From Clytia hemisphaerica (Eukaryota; Cnidaria; Hydrozoa; Leptothecata; Clytiidae), in contig CACVBU010000165.1 in assembly GCA_902728285.1 (NCBI GenBank), positions 62,001 to 126,000 of the forward strand: 64,000 nt of DNA, written 5' to 3'. Position 1 is the stretch's first letter. Every line of letters starts with the position of its first letter. The notes beneath the pieces were generated by a model. It did no database searches, was not told the DNA's origin, and worked only from the letters and a program-made list of their open reading frames with translations. Position numbers and translations under genes: made by a program. This document shows, piece by piece, positions 24,752 to 34,591 of the stretch.

Positions 24752-24903
24752 ATACCCTGAGTATCAAAGGTTAAGTTTTCGAAGAATATATTAACTTCTG
24801 AAGACCAATAATAGAAATTTTATCGCGCATGTGTCAATCTAATCACTGTAGAAAAAATCAAAGATGAAGAGCAAATATTACCATATTAATGTCTAGCAGA
24901 CTG
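24752..24903. repeat. Direct repeat, copy 2 (downstream of the metalloproteinase gene)
   Basis: Starts ACCCTGAGTATCAAAGG and matches 19522-19673 along its whole length. Confidence 0.8.
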
Positions 24904-25504
24904 TGGGTGGTTTTTCACTGAGACTGTCTGGCGAAAATCGATTAAGCTGAAACAAAGAAAATTTATAGGAAAGCATTACTGACTCCCAAAACAGTTGTCA
25001 AAGCGTTTACAACCCTTTGAATTTGAAGAAAATTTTATTAAAAATCATCAACTCGCATATCAAGGGATTTATATGATAGATGTAAATAATTAGAGCCTTC
25101 TAATGAACATTTTCTGTGACAAGATTCCTCGTCTTTTGTATCAAATCAATACATATGAAAGTTTGCTCTTCAACTCTATCGGGAAAGAAAACACTTTTCC
25201 CATATGACCAATTTTTTACAAAAGAATCCCACTGCACATTCTGCTACTTTTATGGCAACCAATTTATTCATGCTGCCTTTTTCGCTTAATTGGTCATTAA
25301 GCCAAGAGAGGTCTACCCGGGTGCTTTTTCACTGAGACTGTCTGGCGAAAATCGATTAGCTGAAACAGAGACAATTGATAGGAAAACATTACTGACTCCC
25401 AAAACAGTTGTCAAAGCGTTTACGACCCTTTGAATTTGGAGTTAATTGCAGCATGGTTGACAAAATTTAATTGAAAGTAATTGTAAGTCAGTCGTTTTTA
25501 TAAA

Positions 25505-26092
25505 GGGCGCGTTCACACTGGAAACTTTACTTAATTAAATCTATCAAAGTTAAACAAAGAGATTTATGATGGATGAATACACTGGTTTATTACAGTTCTT
25601 TGTAGGTTTACGAGATCTATTATAACACGGTAATTGATTTTGCTTAAGGCTTCTCATTGGTTGATTTTTTATTAAGAGTTTCGATTTCACCTGTGATTGG
25701 TCGATATTGGTATCCATACATCACTTGAAATCCGCAAACATATTTGTTCTAATGGTTTTACTCAATAACTGCATTCATCTTACACATCAACAACCCGTTT
25801 GCACCATTTCTAATTTTTTCCTCAGTTCATTCGTTTTTGAAATCGTAAAACTTTTTGTTCACTGCACGCATTCTTTGTTTATGCTTCCTTAATAAAATCT
25901 TTTGTTTTAAGGGAAGCCTCTACCCTACCCTTAAGACAATAGAGCTTACGACTCTTAATTAAGGAAGATCGATTAAAAATTACAATACTACGCGTTCAAC
26001 TCTTTGTTAAATGCACGTTCTGTATTGTAGTCAACAAAAGATTCTCCTAACTACATTTTTATTAAGGAAGGTCTGTAGTGTGAACACGACCA
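25505..26092. mobile_element. PIF/Harbinger-like MITE (GGGCGCGTTCACACT ends)
   Basis: Left end GGGCGCGTTCACACTGGAAA; right end in reverse GGTCGTGTTCACACT. AAA flanks both ends, which would fit a 3-bp duplication. Assignment is by the GGGC...GTTCACACT terminus only. No coding capacity. Confidence 0.5.
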
Positions 26093-26110
26093 AACAGTTC
26101 TCCAGCAGTG

Positions 26111-26632
26111 GCTGCGTTTAGACCAGCCTGGTATTTGTAATTGCTTGCAGTATTCTTTTGAATTCTATTGTTCCGCGCAATTGTTCGGTTTGTCAAATGC
26201 CTAATGATGCCAGCGTGTTGGCATTACGTTGGCATTTGAAATGCCATTTTGAGCAAAGGAATCCCCTTTTCTGGCATTTCAAATCAAACAAAGGAACCAA
26301 AACAAAGAGAAAAAATGACATTTTTGATTTTTTAAAGTATTTGCACGTTTCTTATTCAGTTCTTTCTATAGATTGTAAAATTTGCAAAATTTGCCATAGC
26401 CTAGCTCTACGGCAAAAAGTTTCAGTCTTAATGACTGCAGTTTTTGAGAAATTCCATGCTTTTCATTGTTTGATCTGTCAAAGTTGAACTTGAGGGAATC
26501 ACCTTTTCAGTAATGACTCTAAAAAGACGATTCCTTAAATGCCATGACAGAAAATACAATGGAAAAGCTATTAAAATCGAATCCCTCATGAGCAAATGCC
26601 AAATTACAAATGCCAGTTGGTCTAAACGCAGC
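26111..26632. mobile_element. MITE with GCTGCGTTTAGACCA ends and CAGTG flanks
   Basis: Inverted ends GCTGCGTTTAGACCA / TGGTCTAAACGCAGC. CAGTG lies directly outside both ends (26106-26110, 26633-26637): either a 5-bp duplication or part of hAT-like CA(G/C)TGG termini. TGGCATTTG and its complement recur inside. The 109-codon open frame within it has no recognisable product. Confidence 0.65.
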
Positions 26633-27299
26633 CAGTGGAGGCAGTTCTTTCATTTTATGCAAAAACCAAACCACTGCTGATAAATGTTGATGGTCTGAAT
26701 GGATCTTCAAAGAAGGCGACGCTATTTTATTGCAAACAATCTATTTTCGGTGTATCTTTGGTTTAATTGGTCATTAAGCCAAGAGAGCTCTACCCCTCTC
26801 TTGGAGAACAAAAGGTTTAATGACCAATTTTCGACGTTAAATCTGGAATGTTAATATAAAGCGATCAAAATCTGATGTTAATCAGGAATCTTCATTGTAT
26901 ATTTTTTACAACCCTTAGAAATTTATGAAAAGGACCGTTGATGAGAACCACTTATCTATCTAGCGTAGTGAAAAAGCACCCATACATAGGTGAAATCATC
27001 GATGGTGAAATCTTCATTTTCTGGCTTGAGAAGATATCTTTTCAAAACAAAATTGAACGGATAACGAAATGGAACATAAACTTGTTTCGTGGACGAAGTT
27101 TTATCTAAATTTTCGTATATTAAAAGGCTAGAATCTTCAATACTGATAATTAGAATGTTCAAAGCAAACATGAGTTCTACTAAAAAGTCTTATTTCATCG
27201 GGCGAGCTTAGAATTTCTTTTGATACATTTTATAAAAGAAATCAAAAGACTTTAACGACCAATTAACGACACATTCAACTCCCTGTTTTTCTTTATACC

Positions 27300-27376
27300 T
27301 CCATGGTAAAACACACGCAGCAACCTTCTACTCAGATTCATGTTCGAAGTCGATACTTTTTTCCCGGACACCCTGT
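27300..27376. mobile_element. Fragment of the CAGGGTGTCC mariner-type MITE
   Basis: ACACACGCAGCAACCTTCTACTC followed by TTCGAAGTCGATACTTTT and GGACACCCTGTA matches the right half of 30027-30277. The left half is missing. Confidence 0.6.
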
Positions 27377-27539
27377 AGTAACAAATCTGCACAAATTTAT
27401 TCGTTTGTTCGACTTGCATCCCCATCTTCCTTTGCGTTAATCAACTAGTCATAGCTTTCACTAAATGCCCCCACATAAAGATCATGTCATGCACTTATAA
27501 ATGCTTTAAAAGATTAAACATTAAAAAATAATCAGGAAT

Positions 27540-27554
27540 AATTGATTGATTTAA

Positions 27555-27609
<55 letters not shown>
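27540..27609. repeat. ATTG microsatellite
   Basis: About 16 tandem copies of ATTG with one interruption near its start. Confidence 0.95.
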
Positions 27610-27610
<1 letters not shown>

Positions 27611-30020
27611 AAAAAAAATATATTCCATTATAAAAAAATACATACTTGAAAAATTCATGCAGCTTGATAACTTAATAAAATTTAAGGAAAAGCTGGAAAA
27701 GCCTCTCAAAAATATATTTAAAAAGTTTATGGTACCATTATCTTACTGATTTTTACATCTCCTGTTTGTTTGTTTTTTCTCCTAGTTTCTTTCTTATAAC
27801 GATATATGTCATGATTACTATTCACTAAATAGACCTTTTCTAATAATGTCGCAGACATCTTAGATTGTAGGCAAAATATATGGACATACGCAGTGAATAA
27901 ATCCACAAGATAACCAATCAGAAATAGCTTGTTTTTTTTCATTGGCTGCTATATTTCAACATTTCTCTGTTGCTACTTTGCCTAATAAACAATAGTCAAG
28001 AGGATACTGCGTATAAAATTTATCAAAAAGTTCTGCGCCATCTTAAGTTGGGTGAAGTAGAAACTCACTTATCCTAGTTAAGGCCCGGGGTCCACTAGCG
28101 TACGCTGTGACTGCACTTCTCAAGCAAAATCTTCTATGTTGTTGGTCAAAAGAAAAGTAAAGGAATGCCATTGTGGTTCATTCAGACGTACAGTCGAGAA
28201 AAGTTAAAATGCGCCTAAATTTCTTTTCAAGTGCATAGTCAGATAGTCCTTTTTCATGATGCAATCTTTTCTCTAAGCTGATCGCAGCGCAGACAATGAA
28301 GAGGAGCTAGACTTTTTGAGTTTATAGCTAGCGATATACTTTCCCTTTATGGTGTTTCTGTATGAGACTGACTGTGTACCTAGTCTAACCACCGTTAAAT
28401 GCCTTAACGTGCGCATGTAAAGTTTAACGAGTAAACAAACTTTTTTCAGGTTTTTGAAAAAGATTTACCACACTGAAAAGACGTAAAAACACTCTAAGTG
28501 AGGTAAATTATTTTGAAGACCAAAAGAAAAAATCAACCACGTTTGGATTCAACTTTACATATGCGTACATTCATCTTTTTTGTACTTCAGTTAGGGAAAC
28601 CATCCGGGATCCTGCCATTCTATAAACCAGCAAAAACTAAATGACACTTGTAAACTTATGTTTCTTACCATTTCCCATCGAAAACAATCAAAAACATTGC
28701 TACTTCCCAAAGCCGGAGACCAAAACAAATCATCTTCCAAGATTATGGCGCCCTTTTGGATCTATTGCTAAGACCATCTAAAATGGTGGAAAGAGTTGCG
28801 CAAAGACAGAGGCGCCCGCTGCTTCAATGGGTGGTAACGTCAAAACGCCCAATATGATCTTCCAACAGAAGGCGAGTTAGTTGCCGCGCGAGTTACGTCA
28901 CGCACTCCATCTCAGCGCACAAAGAACGGTGTTTCAGTGAATATCAATAATTATAAGAATATCTTATGTGCTTAACTTCAGTAAACCTCGAGTGCTTCAA
29001 TGAAGATGAAGAAGGTAAGAAGATAAAAAATGCGCTGGATAATTTTCATTATAATAGTTTGGTCAATCATTGCTGAAAGTTTGAAAAAGTTTTTCCGACG
29101 CGAAAAAAAAATTCAGCCAATTAAAAGCACAGTGTGCTTATACTTACTCTGTTTGCTACATCGTCTAGGCTAAAAAAAGTGAGAAAAGACACGAACGCCT
29201 TATTTTAATGAGTGTTGTTATGATTTTTTTGATTGCGGCCGCGTACAGGAACTCGCCAAATGTTCCTAACTGTACTTTGCCGGTTGTTTTACTAAGTTAA
29301 GAAGGACTTTCTCGAGTGACGACCATATGATGGTATTTAAAGCTCAAGAAGCCCTATAAACAATAATGGAAGTTATCAATAAAATGACAGACAAAAATAA
29401 ATTAGAGTTTGAACAAAAATATCAAATGTACATTTGAAAACTTAAGCAAATTTCTTTAAAGATTCTGGAAAAATAATTGAAATCATTGCTGAAGTGAACT
29501 TCTGACTAAATTACAGTAGTTAGTATTCAGTTTTAAAGACAAGAAACTAAATTTGACATACAAAACACTTTTTCTAGTCAATGAATCAGCTCATCATCAT
29601 CATCCATGTACCTTATCTTATAGGTGATAAAAGAGATTTATTATTATAACCAGTCTGCCATTTTGTTTGTTTTGATTTGCACAAGTAATATTGTAATTCG
29701 TGTTATATCATACACTGTTTTGATTTGCATTTATAACACTCGCTTCAGCTTTTCAAACCTAAATCAAAACTAAAATTGTAATATGTAATAATGATAATAC
29801 CATATAACGTAATATGAAAACCGACCATTTACGGAAGAGACTAACTACGGGGATGCTTGGGCGACAAAACAAACAAACACGCGCAACAAAATTTCGAGAT
29901 TCCAGTCCAATATCTATGCGTGAAACTATGAGTGCCTCCTCGTCGCTACGCTCCTGCGGGGGCAATTACATTATCAAAAGAAAGGTAATAACTTTCACGG
30001 TTTTCCAATCATGCTGAAAT
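27610..30020. other. Intergenic stretch, nothing recognised
   Basis: No exon, RNA gene or complete element could be identified. The open frames near 27727-27942 and 29759-30017 have no recognisable products. Confidence 0.4.
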
Positions 30021-30026
30021 GAACTA

Positions 30027-30277
30027 CAGGGTGTCCCTAATTAAAGTATCGAGTCGAAACACAACTATGAGTAGAAAGTTTTATGTGTGTGTTCACAAAA
30101 TTGTATTTTAAGCTCTCCCTCTTTTTTCTTTGTCATTACGATTAATTTATACGTTGTAACTACCTTTTGTAATAAGCCTGTGTGATGGAGAACGTTCTTA
30201 TATTTTAGCGATAACACACACAAACTTTTCTACTCAATCGCATGTTCAAACTCGATACTTTAATTAGGGACACCCTG
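30027..30277. mobile_element. Tc1/mariner-type MITE with TA target duplication
   Basis: Near-perfect inverted ends starting CAGGGTGTCCCTAATTAAAG and continuing through TATCGAGT, then ATGAGTAGAAA and ATGTGTGTG. Flanked by TA on both sides (30025-30026, 30278-30279). 251 bp, no coding capacity. Confidence 0.85.
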
Positions 30278-30474
30278 TATGGGATTGGAGCTCGTACAAA
30301 TTTCTAGTTGAAATAATTATAACCAGTGAAATGCGGAGCATGTCGTAAAATTTATCTCTGCTGCAGAAAATCGTGCACTGAAAACACTGTCCCTGATATC
30401 AGAAAGTATATCCTTTGAGTTATTGTTTAGTAAGTCGGTTAGTTTCGACTCGAAGTCTATCTTTTCTCTAGCTG

Positions 30475-30705
30475 TCTACCCAAAGGTAGGGGAGGTCGCC
30501 ACTCCTTTCCCTGGATTTCTCCACTTACCCTTGATCCGTCTCTTTAGTTGCTCAGCATCAAGCAGAGAGGCATAAAGCACAATTTTGTGAATCTTTGGTA
30601 TGACCCCTGGGGATCGAACCCACAAGCGCACCGTAGCTGCTACGTAGCATGCTACGGTCGTTAACTTGTTAACTTGTTAACTCAGTCGCTTTGACGGGCG
30701 CCTTA
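30475..30705 (-). mobile_element. tRNA-like SINE
   Basis: Read on the minus strand there is a tRNA-like head with a good B box (GTGGGTTCGATCCC) preceded by a repeated GTTAAC segment where the A box would be. A body of about 130 bp follows, containing GCTGAGCAACTAAAGAGACGG. Tail and target duplication are unclear. Confidence 0.45.
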
Positions 30706-30854
30706 CAAAATACAAGGGTAATTCACTGAACAGGTTTGAGCCCGCCGGGTTACTATCGAAATCTTTAGCATCGTTCCCTTCAAAGATGATGAATAAGAAA
30801 AAAGCACATTTCAACGTTGCTTCTGGCGGAAAATGCCTGAAATATGCTAAATAT

Positions 30855-31440
30855 GCCTGAAATCGCCGTTTTTCTGGTCTTTTATTGGACTTTTTCCTTA
30901 TAATTGGTTGTTTTTTTATTCAAAATATTATTAATAGCAATGCCCACCATCAAGCATGTTTCAATTTTCAATAAAATTGATTTTTGAAGCCGGAACTATT
31001 TAAAAATCGCCGGAACTATTTAAAATCGCTGGAACAACCTATTTTCACCGGAAAGACAGTATTTCTTGAATTTCTCGAGCTATACTTTATATTATTTTAT
31101 GAAATTTTGCACACTGATGCAAAATGACAATACCTAAAATGTGACGGTTTTTTGTCATTTTCTCGAATTTCCATCTTTAGTTTTTTCTGATTTTTTTGCA
31201 GAAAGATGCGTATTCGCAAAGATGCGTATTTGCAAAGATGCGTATTCGCAATGTTCAAAACATGGCTGAGTTCGATTTTTGAGAAAAATTTTTTCCGGTT
31301 GAAAATGCCGGAAATCGCCGTTTTTGCAGATTTTCATTGGATTTTTTCCTTATATTTCTATGTTTTTCACACAAAAACATTATCGATAACAATGCTCACT
31401 ATCAAGCATGATTCAATTGTCAATAAAACTGATTTTTACC
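30855..31440. repeat. Two direct copies of a 130-140 bp unit plus a 17-bp triplet repeat
   Basis: The unit starting GAAATCGCCGTTTTT and including CATCAAGCATG...CAATTTTCAATAAAA occurs at about 30857-31000 and 31310-31437. Between them AAAGATGCGTATTCGCA is repeated three times in tandem (31202-31251). Confidence 0.7.
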
Positions 31441-31449
31441 CTACAACCC

Positions 31450-32820
31450 TTCCCTCTCCCCCATCAACAATCAATGAGCCTTCGATTTTCTTCTCTTGAC
31501 AAAGTAAAGGACCATTAGTTTCACAAAAATAATCGATATAAATTCTTATCTTTGCTCGAAGCACTTTTTCTGTGACACGGTACTTATCATCTATAACCTT
31601 GATTGAATTAATTAGCGGGGTATAATACTTCAATATACTGCTATTTGTTGGAGATTGGCATAATTATATAATTCTATTGTTTGTCGGTTTCGTATATTGA
31701 AAACTTTGTTATCGTTTCTGGCCGATCTTCAGCAATCAAGGAGATGTATGAGAGCCGCATAATAAGCATAATAATCTCTCTGTTTACTTTCCGTTGTCGT
31801 TAATTTATTCGTTCGAACGCCTCCTCGACGGATAGGTAGAATTAATTAATTATGCAACAAGCATACTTGGTTGTAGAATGCAATTAAGAGAGGTATTGTT
31901 TTGTAGTGACGATGATTTTAATCAATGATTATCCCTTTTATGGTGTGTTTCCTTTACGGTGACCGACGCTTTCGGCTTTGGCCGTCTTTTATCTTTTATC
32001 CTTCCTTTTACATATTGGCGTGTATTTACTTCTTCACGTATAAATACAAGAACTCGATGACAGCCTGCTTTGGATGCTTTTCTTGAGCCCCCCTTTTTGA
32101 ACGAAGCCGTGCCATTATTTTCGACAATCATCAAAAGAGCCCTAACGAAGTGGTCTTGCTTATATTTGCGTGTCTTTACTTTGAATTTTTGCATCTTCAT
32201 GCACTCAAATGTTAAAAGAAAAGGGCAACTGCTCGTGTATGTTTAAGGCTTTTGCTGCTTCAAAATAAAGAGGGGTGAAAGTTTCATTTCTCAGATATGA
32301 TCGCTTTTCTTTCATGGCTTCAATTTTCCAATATCTTCCACCATTCAGTAATACGAGTCGATGGCTTATGTTTGTTTGGGGTGGAGAATGGAAGGATAAA
32401 GTTAAAGCTGTCTAGTTCGCTTTTCATAGATGGATTGTGGAGAGATGCTAGCCTGGAGCCGTTTTTGATACTTTTAGAACAGTGGTATGAGTGCCATACA
32501 TTTGCATAAAGCCCGAAAGGCTAGATATCGTGCTTTTGCTGAAAAGTGTGCCCAGAAGCTTCGCGGGTTTTCGAAAACAATAGCAGTGATATTTTTTACG
32601 ATATTCACTTTTTTTTTGCTTGGAATTCCGAAGAACTTTTCTGTTTGCCTTGAAATTTAACAAACTTCTTAACCTAAGGTTGAACTACCACTGGTGTAAA
32701 AATGAACGTTATAGCATAAGTAGAAAAAAAGCTCAATTTTTGCAATCGCAAATTTAACCGCTAAAAATCGCAGTTTCTTTCGGATCTTTCGCAGACTACA
32801 TTAGCGAATATAGAGCTACT
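31450..32820. other. Intergenic stretch, one unassigned small frame
   Basis: A 92-codon, lysine/arginine-rich minus-strand frame (32200-31922) is open from ATG to stop, but I recognise no family and see no splice context. One hAT-type hairpin end (CATAAAGCCCGAAAGGCTAG) lies near 32505-32525 without a partner. Confidence 0.3.
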
Positions 32821-33420
32821 TTTTTTGAAACGATTCGGAACAACCCGCCGCTGTTTTAACGTGCGCGATTGAGGACAGTTATAGTGCTGATTTACTGTCG
32901 TCCTCAATCATTCAGGATCTAGACGAATCCAAAACTAGCCGTCTCCGCCACAGGACAAACTCCATACATAAAGTCCCGGAGGGGGGGGGGGCAGTCAGGC
33001 AAATTGACCGACGAGTATGTGCGGTGGTTAAGGGTATGTTTTTCAAAATATCAGAAATGCACTGTAAGGGTGGACTTTTGATAAATGCACTGTAAGGGTG
33101 GAAATTTCAGCAAATCTGGGAAAAATTGCTAATTTTTGCTCGAAAATGTTGATTTTTTTTGCTCTAAAAGAATTTGAAAAAATGCACTGTAAGGGTATGA
33201 ATTTCACCGATTTTTCTCTGCACTGTAAGTGTGCGATTCTAAAAGCCAATTTTTTCGCCGCACATACCGTCAGTTGGTAAACCCACTGCCCCCCGGGATA
33301 AAGTCGCTACCGGTAAGGTTCTAATTGGACTATATCCTGACCAATTGTGGACGACATTTTACGGGTTAGAAGTGCAAATTATTCCAAATACATAAACTTG
33401 CCACTATTAATGTGACGCAG
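32820..33420. repeat. GAGTTTATGTATTTG-family element split by a G-run insertion
   Basis: GAGGACAGTTATAGTGCTG and ACATAAAGT before 32975, and GACTATATCCTGACCAATTG with ACATAAACTTGCCAC after 33297, are parts of the family seen at 3789 and 17041. The G-run MITE interrupts them. Confidence 0.6.
32975..33297. mobile_element. G-run MITE with CACTGTAAGGG repeats and 7-bp target duplication
   Basis: Begins CCCGGAGGGGG...CAGT and ends ACTGCCCCCCGGG. Perfect ATAAAGT direct repeats lie at 32968-32974 and 33298-33304. The word CACTGTAAGGG(T) occurs about four times inside, with an altered CACTGTAAGTG copy near the right end. Confidence 0.85.
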
Positions 33421-33429
33421 AGGTAAACA

Positions 33430-34590
33430 CATGTACGACTCATCCATCTTGAGTTTTCACGCTAAAATATCTTCATCTTTTCACAGATTGCGGATGGTTC
33501 AAAGGATAGGAAGTGTTCCACATCCTTCCTGCATTTCTGTCATTCGAAATGTTGAACAGCACAAGTACAACTTTTGAACTTCTGGTTCAATGATGGTCGT
33601 TTCCAGTGGTGTATTCGCAGAACTTGCTTCGTGGACACACTACGTGGTCACACTATAACAAATGAGAAATTGCTGAAGGTTAGAGGTGGATTTTCTTTTT
33701 AGGATTTGTAGCCATTTATTTCCTGTGTGAGTTACACATAAATGCACAAATGCTAAAATGGATGTAACATTTCCACCGGATTTTTGAAAATTTGCCGCGC
33801 AAATAGATTCAATCTATATCCCAAAGTGCAACGCAAGTTCTGATTTGATCGCCATCTTTCTGCCAACCATTATTCTCGAGCAATGTAGCAGCATGTGATT
33901 TGATGATCTCGGTTCGATTTGGAGTTTTTAGTAGTATTGCCTTGAAAAGAATACGGAATACTTGCAAAGCATCTAAACCAATCTTCATTGCTACAACCTG
34001 AAACTGAACATCTTGTTATCGAAGTCGTTGCGCTGTTCAAACGACTACAGGTTCAAAAAATTGACGTCACAAACAAAAAAAGAAGGCGTTACAATGTAGA
34101 GGAGGTATGCTACGAAGAATCTAGACGGTTAAAGATGGCGGAAGGTCACGCAGCGAAGAAGATCAGAATCCGGTAAACAGAAATTTACGAAGGTGGTGTT
34201 ACTTCTGGACTAACGGAAAGAAGATCTATTCAAAAGTATCGTGTTTCATCCAAGTCAACGCCGTATCAAAAGTAATTTGCTATACTTCTTTGCATACAAG
34301 AATTTTTTCCGTCAAGAAGGTCGAGGTGCTAGACAGGGTCGAAAAATCCCGAAGAAAAGACTACTGCAGTCAAGGTAGCCGGAGCGTGAGGGCGAACAAG
34401 TACCTCGAAGAAAAGACGCCTGTAGTCAAGGGTGCAGAAGATCAGTTGAAATAGACTGATTGGCTCGAATATATAACCAGAAGAAAAATCCTCTGCAGCC
34501 AGGAGGTAGACGCGTCTCGCCGAACGAGTGAAGAGTCTAGGTTACACCTTATTGACCTTTTAAAAGCCCCCCCCCCACTGCCAACGAGAT
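33430..34590. other. Stretch upstream of the RLE retrotransposon, possible 5' leader
   Basis: From about 34335 to 34515 three degenerate units of about 65 bp (GAAGAAAAGAC...CTGTAGTCAAGG...) precede the retrotransposon reading frame. They may be its 5' untranslated region. Nothing else is recognised. Confidence 0.4.
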
Positions 34591-34591
34591 C

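Larger units (their letters stand above)
24905..26981. repeat. Composite repeat region with GGGTGCTTTTTCACT ends
   Basis: About 115 bp starting TTTTTCACTGAGACTGTC occur twice in direct orientation (about 24911-25025 and 25324-25435). The start GGGTGCTTTTTCACT at 25320 recurs inverted as AGTGAAAAAGCACCC at about 26967-26981. TTAATTGGTCATTAAGCC appears at about 25288 and 26762. Two separate MITEs (25505-26092, 26111-26632) lie inside. Confidence 0.5.

Noticed and set aside
26158..26487. 109-codon plus-strand frame with several Cys-x-x-Cys pairs
   Set aside because: It lies entirely inside a MITE and is built from that element's TGGCATTTG repeats; no recognisable domain.
27540..27609. Possible CRISPR-like array
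   Set aside because: Pure ATTG microsatellite with no spacers, in a eukaryotic genome.
31922..32200. 92-codon basic minus-strand frame
   Set aside because: Open but unrecognised, no splice or promoter context; left as a possibility only.
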